A stretch of 63,925 bases of DNA, taken from contig JBCCGI010000046.1 in assembly GCA_039029355.1 (NCBI GenBank), forward strand, positions 1 through 63,925, in the 5' to 3' direction. Source of the DNA: JBCCGI01 sp039029355 (GTDB lineage Bacteria; Planctomycetota; UBA1135; GCA-002686595). Below, piece after piece: positions 31,355 to 39,443 of the stretch (positions within the stretch are counted from its first letter, which is position 1; every line of letters starts with the position of its first letter). The position numbers and the translations under genes are program-made. The notes under the pieces are model-generated. The model was not told where the DNA came from, searched no databases, and saw only the letters and a list, made by a program, of their open reading frames with translations.

Positions 31355-33699
31355 CGCTGATTCTCCTTGGCGGCGCGCTCGGTGCGGTCGCGCAGCGCCT
31401 TCGAGCGGTTGAGGATGTCGCGCGTGAGCGCGAGCACGTTTTGGAAGTTGTCCCACTCGGCGAGGCTCTCGAGCAGCACCTCGATGCGTTGGATCGCCTC
31501 GGCCTGGCGCTCGTAGGCGCGCGCCAGGGCGTCCTGCGCCGCGCCGCCCTCGCCGGCCTGCTGCGCGGTGTCGAGCTCCTCCGCGGCCTCGCGCGCCGAC
31601 TCTTCGCTGACCGCGAGGGCCTGCTGCACGAGCGTCACGAGGTTGCCGGTGAAGCCCGGCGCGCCGAGCTCGCCGCGCTCGAAGGCGGCGGTGAGCTCCT
31701 GCCAGACGGTGGGGTCGAAGGTGGGGGAGGTGGTCTCGCGTGCGCGGGCGTCGAGGAAGGAGAGCAGCGCGCCGGACTTGTCGTCGAGCCGGGCGTAGAG
31801 CATGTCCTGGGTGACGCCCGCGAGGTCGCGGGCCAGAGACGTCGCGTCGGTCTGCACCCGGCGCTGGCCGACGGCCGCGGCGTGCAGCGCCAGCGCGTCG
31901 CCGGCCTCGATCGCGCCCTCTTCGAGCGAGTCGATCAGCTCGGTGGTGCGACGCTGCTTCTCGCGCTGGAGCTCGGCCAGGCGATTGGCGTCGAGGCGCG
32001 CCCGCGCGAGCTTGTCCTGCATGCGGCGCAGGAGCTCGTCGGCCGAGATCAGCCGGATGCGCACGGGCGCTGCGCGACCGACGCCGGGCTCGGGCTGGTG
32101 GTTGTCGGCGGCGGTGCAGATCAGCTCGAAGCGCTGGTCGAGCGTCAGCTCGGCGCCGCCGGGTGCCAGGTCATCGACGTCGACGCGCGTGGCTACCCAG
32201 GCCACCGCGGCGCCCGCGGACCCGGCGGCCTCGGGCTGGGACTCGACGGTGAGCGCCTCGAACTCGCCGCCGACGATCGGCTCCGGCTCGTCCGGGCTCC
32301 CCTGCGCCTTCTGCGGCCGGATGGCCCACGACATCGAGGTCAGCCCGAAGTCGTCGTCAGCGCGCGCGCGGACCGGGATCGCACCGCCGAGCACGGTGTC
32401 GTACTCCGAGCGCGCCGGCGCCAGCATGCGCACGTCCGGCGCGCGGTCCTCGATCACCTGGATGCGGAAGAGCCCCGGGTCGGGGTTGGCGAGCCCGGTG
32501 TCGTCGACCAGCTCGAAGCGATAGCCGACCGAGGTGGCCGCGACGAGCTCGAAGGAGAGCCCGGTCTCCGGCGCCACGTTGTCGTCCTCGTCGCGCGGGA
32601 ACGGGGCGGGGGAGAGGTCGACCGTCGCGTCCTCGGGCAGCAGCCGCACCCGTCCGGTCGCGCCGCGCGGCGTCGGCAGCACGTGCACGCGCAGCCGCGA
32701 GCCCGCCACCACCTCGACGTCGCGGTTGAACGCGAGCGAAGGCGCGAGCCCGGTCCACGACGGGGGCTCGATCTCGACCGCGACGCCCTCGACGTCCGGC
32801 GGTTGGAGCACCTGGATCTCGACCCGCGGCAGCCCGTCGTCGTCGTCGCCGCCGGTCACGTGGAAGGCCAGGTCCTGCTGCTGCGAGCTGAGCAGCGTGC
32901 GGAACACGCCTCCGCCCGACGGCGTCAGCACGCGGTCGCGGCCGTTCTGGAAGTGGAGCGTGACCTCGCTCGGAACCACGCCTTCGGCCCGCACGAGGAT
33001 CGGCACGTCGGTGCCGCGCGCGATGCGCACGCGGACCAGCTCGGGGCCCTGCTCGATCTGGGCGCTCTCGTCGTGCAGCGGGATCTCGAGCGCGAGGTAG
33101 GTGCGCTGCGGCCACGGCGTGTTGCCGCCGAGCAGGTGCCCGACGAAGATGCGCGTCAGCTCGGGACGCGCGAGGGCGAGCAAGCCGACCAGGACGACGC
33201 CGAAGGTGCCCGCTCCGAAGCGCAGGCGCGGGGGGCGCTCGTCGAGCACGCCCGCCGTGTCGAGCGAGGCGGCGCGGGTCTCGGCCTCGGCGAGGACCGC
33301 CTGCACCAGCTCGCCGGAGACCGGGTCGCCGGCGGAGTCCTGCGCGGCGTCACCCTGCAGCTGGGCGGCGCTGACCAGCAGCTCGCGCAGCTCGGGGTGG
33401 GGGCGCTCCAGCAGCACGGCCAGCCCCGCGCGGTCCGGCAGGTTGCGCAGGGGGCGCAGCAGGTCGCGCCACAGGAAGAACCCGAGCACGCCCAGGAACA
33501 CGAGCCCGTGGAGCGCACGCACCGCGCCGGGGACGCGCAGCCAGTAGTCCGCCACGAAGGCGAAGAGCAGCCAGACCACGCCGGCCGTGGCCGTCGTGCC
33601 CAGCCCGTGCAGCCAGACCTGCAGGCGCATGCGCCGGCGCAGGCGACCCAGCAGGCGCTCGAGCGCCGGGGTCTTCGTCAGCGGTGTGTCGGGGTTCAC
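31351..33699 (-). CDS. DUF4175-like membrane protein of the MoxR operon
   Basis: The 782-aa product has two N-terminal membrane segments (about 28-52, VWLHGLGTTATAGVVWLLFAF; about 64-80, GLVFLGVLGFFLW) and a third near 165 (FGVVLVGLLALA). A long extracytoplasmic beta-rich region follows (about 185-560), then a helical end (about 570-782). The layout, including the LLRPLRNLPDRAGLAVLLER segment between the second and third membrane helices, is that of the N-terminal part of DUF4175 proteins. It is flanked by the coiled-coil protein (4-nt overlap) and a toroid protein (10-nt gap). Its role is unknown; a membrane anchor for the periplasmic parts is the simplest reading. Confidence 0.75.
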   Translation of the reverse strand: MNPDTPLTKTPALERLLGRLRRRMRLQVWLHGLGTTATAGVVWLLFAFVADYWLRVPGAVRALHGLVFLGVLGFFLWRDLLRPLRNLPDRAGLAVLLERPHPELRELLVSAAQLQGDAAQDSAGDPVSGELVQAVLAEAETRAASLDTAGVLDERPPRLRFGAGTFGVVLVGLLALARPELTRIFVGHLLGGNTPWPQRTYLALEIPLHDESAQIEQGPELVRVRIARGTDVPILVRAEGVVPSEVTLHFQNGRDRVLTPSGGGVFRTLLSSQQQDLAFHVTGGDDDDGLPRVEIQVLQPPDVEGVAVEIEPPSWTGLAPSLAFNRDVEVVAGSRLRVHVLPTPRGATGRVRLLPEDATVDLSPAPFPRDEDDNVAPETGLSFELVAATSVGYRFELVDDTGLANPDPGLFRIQVIEDRAPDVRMLAPARSEYDTVLGGAIPVRARADDDFGLTSMSWAIRPQKAQGSPDEPEPIVGGEFEALTVESQPEAAGSAGAAVAWVATRVDVDDLAPGGAELTLDQRFELICTAADNHQPEPGVGRAAPVRIRLISADELLRRMQDKLARARLDANRLAELQREKQRRTTELIDSLEEGAIEAGDALALHAAAVGQRRVQTDATSLARDLAGVTQDMLYARLDDKSGALLSFLDARARETTSPTFDPTVWQELTAAFERGELGAPGFTGNLVTLVQQALAVSEESAREAAEELDTAQQAGEGGAAQDALARAYERQAEAIQRIEVLLESLAEWDNFQNVLALTRDILNRSKALRDRTERAAKENQR

Positions 33700-33709
33700 G
33701 CGTCTGTCG

Positions 33710-34846
33710 CTAGCGTTGGAAGATGGGGAGGAAACGGTAGGGGATCTCGAGAATCAGGACCCCCATCGCCGTGCCGAAGGCCGGGCCGGGCCCGGTGCGG
33801 TTCGGCCAGTGGCCGTCGGGATCCTGCAGCCCCAGGAGCTCGGAGCGCACGTTCTCGAAGTACGGCTCCCAGTAGTTCGTGTGTCCGGAGTTGCCGGCCG
33901 TGTACATGGCCTGGACGGCGTAGTAGTGGCCGTACCAGAAGAAGTAGTGCCCGCCCTCGCGCCGGCCCCAGGTGTAGTTGAAGTCGTCGAGGTTGCGTCG
34001 CATGTAGTCGAGGCCCTGGCGGATCGCCTCGTCGGAGTAGATGCCGACCCCGTGCAGCGCCGTGACGCCCGCCGCGGTGAGCGGGAACGAGGAGCGCGAG
34101 CCGCCGCCGCGCTGGTAGCGGAAGGCGCCGATCTCGTCGCCGAACACGTTCATCCGGAAGCGGCTGCCGGCCGGGCGCGTGATGGCCGAGTCGACCACGT
34201 ACTGCGCCGCGCGGTCGACGGTCGACTTCGGGACGCGGATGCCGATGTTGCGCGCGGCGCGCAGCGCGAGCACCTGGCAGACGACGATCGACATGTCGGA
34301 CTCGGGCGCGAACGGCACGTAGCGCCAGCCGCCCTCTTCGTTCTGCGTCGAGACGATGAAGTCGACCGACTTCTGGAGCTTCTTGCGCACGTCCTGGCGG
34401 TGGGTCATGCCGTAGACCTCGGCCAGGAACAGCGTGGCGAAGGCGTGGCTGTACATGCGCGTGTCGCGGTGCGTGACGAAGCCGTCGTCGTCGACCGTCG
34501 ACAGCACGAAGTCGAGCCCGCGCTCGACGACCTGCCCGTACTCGCCGCGCCCGGGCAGGTTGCCGCCGGCGAGGAACGCCATGCACGCCAGCGAGGTCAC
34601 CCCGGTGTGCGGGCCCTCGCCGGTGTAGCGGTACTCGTTGTTCAGCTTGTAGCCGATCTTCGCGTTCCAGCTCCCGTCGACGTTCTGGTGCTCGGCCAGC
34701 CAGGCCAGGCCGCTGTCGACCGCGGCCTTCTGCTCGGGTGTGACGACCAGGGGCTCGGCGTCGAAGCGGTCCGTCTGGGCCGCGGGGGAGCCGAAGGAGG
34801 CCGCGGCGCACGCCGCGGTCAGGACGATCGAGGTCAGTTGCTTCAT
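33710..34846 (-). CDS. Secreted prenyltransferase/squalene-cyclase-like alpha/alpha-toroid protein
   Basis: The 378-aa product has a signal peptide (MKQLTSIVLTAACAAASFG, Cys near 13, so it might be lipidated). Toroid repeats follow: QNVDGSWNAKIG, TGVTSLACMAFLAGGN, QNEEGGWRYVP, QDPDGHWPNR. The end is FLPIFQR, matching the other toroid protein at 26634-27737. The DxDD cyclase motif and the metal-binding DDxxD motif are missing. It also resembles the alpha/alpha fold of complement-type proteins. The ATG overlaps the preceding stop by 4 nt. Likely a non-catalytic periplasmic partner of the operon's complex. Confidence 0.85.
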   Translation of the reverse strand: MKQLTSIVLTAACAAASFGSPAAQTDRFDAEPLVVTPEQKAAVDSGLAWLAEHQNVDGSWNAKIGYKLNNEYRYTGEGPHTGVTSLACMAFLAGGNLPGRGEYGQVVERGLDFVLSTVDDDGFVTHRDTRMYSHAFATLFLAEVYGMTHRQDVRKKLQKSVDFIVSTQNEEGGWRYVPFAPESDMSIVVCQVLALRAARNIGIRVPKSTVDRAAQYVVDSAITRPAGSRFRMNVFGDEIGAFRYQRGGGSRSSFPLTAAGVTALHGVGIYSDEAIRQGLDYMRRNLDDFNYTWGRREGGHYFFWYGHYYAVQAMYTAGNSGHTNYWEPYFENVRSELLGLQDPDGHWPNRTGPGPAFGTAMGVLILEIPYRFLPIFQR

Positions 34847-37800
34847 CTCACGGTCTCCAGCACTTCGAGGCGACTGATGTCGCGACTTCCGAGGCGGCCC
34901 GCGCCGACGGCCAGGAGCGAGGAGCCCAGACCGTACAGCTTGACGTGGGATTTGGACATCTGCGGCGAGAGCAGCATGCTCGCGCGGCGGAAACCGCCGG
35001 TCTTGTCGACGAGCTCCAGGTGGGTCTCGTCGCGCGACAGGTTCGAGCGGTTCTTGGTCGAGTAGGCGACGGCGACGAGATCGCCCGACACCGCCGGCCG
35101 CGGAAGGCCGTCGTTGTAGAGCTCGTCGTAGGTCACCTGCAGGTGGTAGATCCAGCCCGGCGTCGAGTCGAGCGGGATCATCTTGATCGGGATCGTGCGC
35201 GCGCCCGGCCGCACCTGGTAGGTGAAGAGGAACGGCTCGGCGAGCCGCGTGCGCTCCTTGCGCGGCAGGCCCATCGTGTCCTCGCCGCCCTTGAGCGACG
35301 CCACGCGGCGCCCGCGCCCGGTGCGCGTGTCGAGCTTGAGCACCTCGCCGGCGTCGCCGCCGCGCGCCGTCGCGACCGGCAGTACGACCAGGTAGTTGTC
35401 GCGCTCCAGCGTGGCGATTCCGGACAGCTCCTGGCCCTCGCCGAAGGGCAGCGTCCAGCGCGGCTTGCCGCTGACGAGATCGAAGGACTGCACGCGGCTC
35501 TCGCCGTTGCGCGAGGTGCTGAAGAACGGGACGACCACCTGCCCGTCCTCAACCCAGGCGCCGCGCCAGGAGTCGACCAGCACCGCGTCGCCGAGGTCGA
35601 TCTCGTTGAGGATGCGGCCGCGGAAGAGGTCGACCACGAGCGCGACCGACGACGACGACCACAGCGGCCGGAGGAAGACCGCCTTGCCCTCGCCGCACAC
35701 CGGCCGGGTCCAGCCGGCCGTCTCGCCCGCGGAGATGGTCCACAGCAGCAATCCGCTGTGCGCGTCGAGCGCGCGGATGCGCTCCGACACGCGGCCGGTG
35801 GCCGGGTCCTCGAGCTCGGTCAGCACGATCGCCATGCCCGACGAGGCGCTGACCGACTTGACCTCCTCGCCGGAGGCCTCGAAGGTCCAGGCGACCTCGC
35901 CCTGGTCGGAGCCGAGCGCGACCACCGACTCCTCGCCGCCGACCAGCACGCGTCCCGGCTGCAGCGCGACGTTCTCCTCGCTGAAGCGGAAGGAGAGCTC
36001 GTGGCTCCAGCGCTCGTGCAGCGGATCGTCCGACGAGAGCGCCATCAGCCGCGGCCCGGCGTTTGCGCCGCGGAAGCGCTCGCTGAGGACGAGCACCGAC
36101 GCGGGGGCCCGCTCGGCGGTGTTGGTGCGCTCGAGTACCTCTCCAACCACCTCGTGACGGCCCTCGAAGGTGCCCATGCGCTGGAGGCCCTCCCCGAAGG
36201 TCGGCTGCGGCAGCGGGGCGGAGGTCGCGTTGGCGCCGAGCGTGCGAGCCACCTCGGCGAAGGTCTTGCCGCCGTGCGCGGGCAGGTCCGAGGCGCGGTC
36301 GCCGAGCTCCGTGCCCAGGTGGCTCAGCAGCGCGCGGCCCAGCTCGTCGTTGCCGGCCTCGGACAGCACCTGGCCGAGCCGGACCAGCACGTGCGCGTCG
36401 TCCGGGGTCGGCGTCGGCTCGTTCGAGAAGGAGCGGTAGGCGAGCGCCGCCGAGGCCGCCGGGTCGCCGGACTCGAGCGCCCAGGCCAGCCCGAGGTCGG
36501 CCGAGCGCTCGGCCGCCTTGGCGTGGGGGTAGAGCCGCTCGACCTCGGCCAGGAGCGCCGGGTCCTTGGCCTCGACCGCGCGCTCGAACAGCGCCCGGGC
36601 GCGCTCCTCGAAGGGCGCGTAGGGGCTGCGGCCGTCCAGCTCGAGGCGCCGCGCGATGCGCGCGGTGGCGACGTCGCTGATGGAGAGGTCGTACGCCAGC
36701 GGGCGCGCGCCGTAGCGCGCGAGCGCGGTGTGGAGGTCTTCGAGCGCATCGCCGTGGCGACGCTCGCGCGCCGAGGCGTCGGCGCGCGAGAGGAGCACCC
36801 ACAGCCCGACGGGCACGTCGGCCCGCTGCAGGTCGCCCGGCACGAGCACGAGCAGCGACTCGCCCACGAGCCAGTCGACGTCTTCCGCCAGTCGCTCGGC
36901 GGGCATGGAGAGCCCCCCGCAGCGCGTCTCCAGCTCGCCCAGCACCGCGCGCCAGCGCTTGGGCTCGCGGCGACGCAGGAGCTCCTCCTGCAGGAGCAGC
37001 GTGTCGCGGATGTCCTCGGCCGAGGAGGCGAGCGTGAGCGCTTCGTCGAGCACCTTGAGCGCGCCGGGCCCGTCGGCCTCGAGCTTGAGCGCGTAGGCCT
37101 GCTCCCGCAGCACGCGGTAGAGGCTCTCGGCGACCTGCCCGTTGCGCTGCCCCGAGGCGGCGCCGCCGGGGCCGTACAGCACGCCCTCGAGCACCTCGCG
37201 CGCCTGGCGCAGCAGCGGCTGTGCGCGCTCGGGGCGGCCCTCGGCTTGGTACGACTGCGCGCGGCGCAGCAGCAGGCCGGAGTACGAGACGCGCGTACCC
37301 ACGTCGTCGGGCCGCTCGGCGAGGTCGCGCTTCGCGCGATCGAGCAGCAGCTCCCAGTCGAAGAACGCGGAGAGCTTGCGGTTGCCGATCGTCACCAGCA
37401 GCCCCTTGCCGATCAGCGCGTTGCCGCGCTCGCGGTCGCCCCAGCCGGCGGTCTTCGAGGCGATGCGGTCGCCGGTGCGCTTGGAGACCACCAGCCGCTC
37501 GTCGTAGGTCGGGATCACGACCTCCTCGGCGCCCACGACCGGCCGCGGCAGGCGCGAGAAGTAGCCGGTGATCGCCACCGACCAGCGCGCCTTGAACGCG
37601 TCGTGGCGCAGGCCGCGGCGCGCGCTGGCCTGGAAGTGCAGGCCGCCCTGCTTCTGCAGCGCGCTCACCGCCTTGCCGCCGAGGTAGACGGTGTCGCCGT
37701 CGGCGCCCAGCAGCACCCCGTAGGTCGGGTCGTCGTCGGCGAGGTCGGGCGTGACCGGCAGGCGGTCGTAGTCGTACGACCACAGCACGGTGCCGTCCTC

Positions 37801-39393
37801 GCGGTCGACGCCGACCAGGAGGTACGAGTCGTGCGGCGTCGCGACGACCACGTCGTCGGTCACCACCGGCGGCGCGTTGCGCCACACGACGTCGCGGTCG
37901 CTCGTGGTCCAGCCGCGGTTCTTCGGGATCTTGATCTGCTCGTAGCGCGACTCCCACAGGATGCGGCCGCTGAACAGGTCGAGCCGCGCGATCGTGCCGA
38001 GCTGGGTCAGCACGTAGACGCCGTCGCCCTCGACGGTGACCGGCGCGCCGCAGAACTCCTGGGTCTGGCGGCCGAACATGTTGAGCTCGCGCTGGCCGCT
38101 GACCAGCCCGGTCGACCACAGCCGCTCGCCGGTGCGCAGGTCGTAGCACGCGACCTGGAAGTCGATCCGGCCCGCCATGCGGTAGCAGGGCACGATCACG
38201 CGCGACCCGCGGATCGTCGGCGGAGCGGCGACCAGCATGCGCTCCTCGTAGCGGCCTGTCTCGCCGTCCCAGCCCAGCGGCGGGGCGTGGTTCCAAAGCT
38301 CCTCGCCCGTGGCCAGGTCGAAGGCGAACAGACGCCGCTCGGGGATCGCCTTCAGGATCTCGATGCCCTGGTAGTCGTGGTCCTCCTGGTTGGCGTAGGG
38401 GACCTGCAGCGGCGCGACGCAGATGCCGCTGCCGGCCGCGGGGGCGACCAGGCACAGCTCCTTGTCGATCGCCGCGAAGAGCTCGTTGCGCTTCCAGTCG
38501 GCCAGGTTCGACCAGCCGTCGGGCGGCTCGCTGGCCCAGCGCAGCTCGGACGAGAAGGCGTCGAGGCAGAAGAGCTGCAGCGTGCTGCTCACCAGCAGCG
38601 AGTCGCCCGCGAGCACCGGGAACAGGTTGTAGCGCTCGCTGCGGCCGGTGCCGTGGAAGGGGCTGAAGTCGAGCTCGGTCTCGACCCAGTGGTCGGCGTT
38701 GCCCTGCGGGACGGGCCCCGAGCCCTCGCCGGTGCCGCTCAGGGCCAGGCCGCCGCGCAGCCAGCGGTCGGTCTCGTCGTCGTCCGCGTCGGCGAGCGCC
38801 TCCGCCGCCCGCCAGCGCGCCTCCGCGCCCGCGGGCGCGCCGGCGCCGAGCGTGTCGAGCAGCTCGCGCGCCTGCTCCCAGGCCGCGAGCGCCGCCGAGC
38901 GGTTGCCCAGCTCGAGCTCCAGGTCGCCCAACGCGAACCACGCGCGCACACCCGCGTCGGTCAGCGCGAAGCGCCGCGCGACCTCGGTCAGACTCTTGCG
39001 GTCGGCGCGCGCGCGCGCCTCGGCGAAGGCGGTGTCGGCCTCGGGCCCGAAGCGCTCGCGGTAGCGGTCGCGCGCCACCGACGGCAGCTCCGACAGCGTG
39101 TGCAGCGCCCACGTGGCGGCGCCCGGGTGTAGGTCGTACTGCGACGTCTTGCCCCGCGCGAAGCGCTCGGGCAGCACGGCGCCGCGGTGGTCGTCGAACA
39201 GCACCTGCAGCTCCTCGACGGCGCGCGCCCAGTTCTCCAGGCCCGCGAAGCGCAGCACGTTGTCGGCGCGCACCTCGGCGTCAGCGTCGAGCGGGACCCG
39301 GAACAGCCGCGGCCGCAGGTCCTCCTGGAGCGCCGCGGCGGGCGTCGCGGTCAGGAGGAGGAGCAGCAGCTGGCTGAGTCGGCGCGGGTCCAT
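34843..39393 (-). CDS. Giant secreted TPR plus double PQQ-like beta-propeller protein
   Basis: The 1,516-aa product starts at the ATG at 39393 with a signal peptide (MDPRRLSQLLLLLLTATPAAA). Residues about 60-200 are TPR-like helices (VRAWFALGDLELELGNRSAALAAWEQA). At about 225-690 a PQQ-type propeller follows (RRLFAFDLATGEELWNH, VACYDLRTGERLWSTGL, LDLFSGRILWESRY, LVGVDREDGTVLWSY). A long helical/TPR region (about 700-1090) and a second propeller (about 1110-1510; IRALDAHSGLLLWTISAG, SFDLVSGKPRWTLPFG) complete it. PQQ-type blades need not bind PQQ. It is fifth in the operon, starting 50 nt after the VWA gene stop. Probably a periplasmic scaffold; no enzyme residues seen. Confidence 0.85.
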   Translation of the reverse strand: MDPRRLSQLLLLLLTATPAAALQEDLRPRLFRVPLDADAEVRADNVLRFAGLENWARAVEELQVLFDDHRGAVLPERFARGKTSQYDLHPGAATWALHTLSELPSVARDRYRERFGPEADTAFAEARARADRKSLTEVARRFALTDAGVRAWFALGDLELELGNRSAALAAWEQARELLDTLGAGAPAGAEARWRAAEALADADDDETDRWLRGGLALSGTGEGSGPVPQGNADHWVETELDFSPFHGTGRSERYNLFPVLAGDSLLVSSTLQLFCLDAFSSELRWASEPPDGWSNLADWKRNELFAAIDKELCLVAPAAGSGICVAPLQVPYANQEDHDYQGIEILKAIPERRLFAFDLATGEELWNHAPPLGWDGETGRYEERMLVAAPPTIRGSRVIVPCYRMAGRIDFQVACYDLRTGERLWSTGLVSGQRELNMFGRQTQEFCGAPVTVEGDGVYVLTQLGTIARLDLFSGRILWESRYEQIKIPKNRGWTTSDRDVVWRNAPPVVTDDVVVATPHDSYLLVGVDREDGTVLWSYDYDRLPVTPDLADDDPTYGVLLGADGDTVYLGGKAVSALQKQGGLHFQASARRGLRHDAFKARWSVAITGYFSRLPRPVVGAEEVVIPTYDERLVVSKRTGDRIASKTAGWGDRERGNALIGKGLLVTIGNRKLSAFFDWELLLDRAKRDLAERPDDVGTRVSYSGLLLRRAQSYQAEGRPERAQPLLRQAREVLEGVLYGPGGAASGQRNGQVAESLYRVLREQAYALKLEADGPGALKVLDEALTLASSAEDIRDTLLLQEELLRRREPKRWRAVLGELETRCGGLSMPAERLAEDVDWLVGESLLVLVPGDLQRADVPVGLWVLLSRADASARERRHGDALEDLHTALARYGARPLAYDLSISDVATARIARRLELDGRSPYAPFEERARALFERAVEAKDPALLAEVERLYPHAKAAERSADLGLAWALESGDPAASAALAYRSFSNEPTPTPDDAHVLVRLGQVLSEAGNDELGRALLSHLGTELGDRASDLPAHGGKTFAEVARTLGANATSAPLPQPTFGEGLQRMGTFEGRHEVVGEVLERTNTAERAPASVLVLSERFRGANAGPRLMALSSDDPLHERWSHELSFRFSEENVALQPGRVLVGGEESVVALGSDQGEVAWTFEASGEEVKSVSASSGMAIVLTELEDPATGRVSERIRALDAHSGLLLWTISAGETAGWTRPVCGEGKAVFLRPLWSSSSVALVVDLFRGRILNEIDLGDAVLVDSWRGAWVEDGQVVVPFFSTSRNGESRVQSFDLVSGKPRWTLPFGEGQELSGIATLERDNYLVVLPVATARGGDAGEVLKLDTRTGRGRRVASLKGGEDTMGLPRKERTRLAEPFLFTYQVRPGARTIPIKMIPLDSTPGWIYHLQVTYDELYNDGLPRPAVSGDLVAVAYSTKNRSNLSRDETHLELVDKTGGFRRASMLLSPQMSKSHVKLYGLGSSLLAVGAGRLGSRDISRLEVLETVR

Positions 39394-39443
39394 GGTTCGA
39401 GAGGTGCGTTTTGCGGGTTGTTCCGCCGCGCGCGTGCCGTGCG

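Noticed and set aside
34945..39132. Very long plus-strand open frame (about 1,400 codons) opposite the giant PQQ-propeller gene
   Set aside because: The translation is Arg/Ala/Val/Glu/His-rich low-information sequence with no domain, and lies wholly antisense to a well-supported gene. Antisense stop codons are rare at this GC content.
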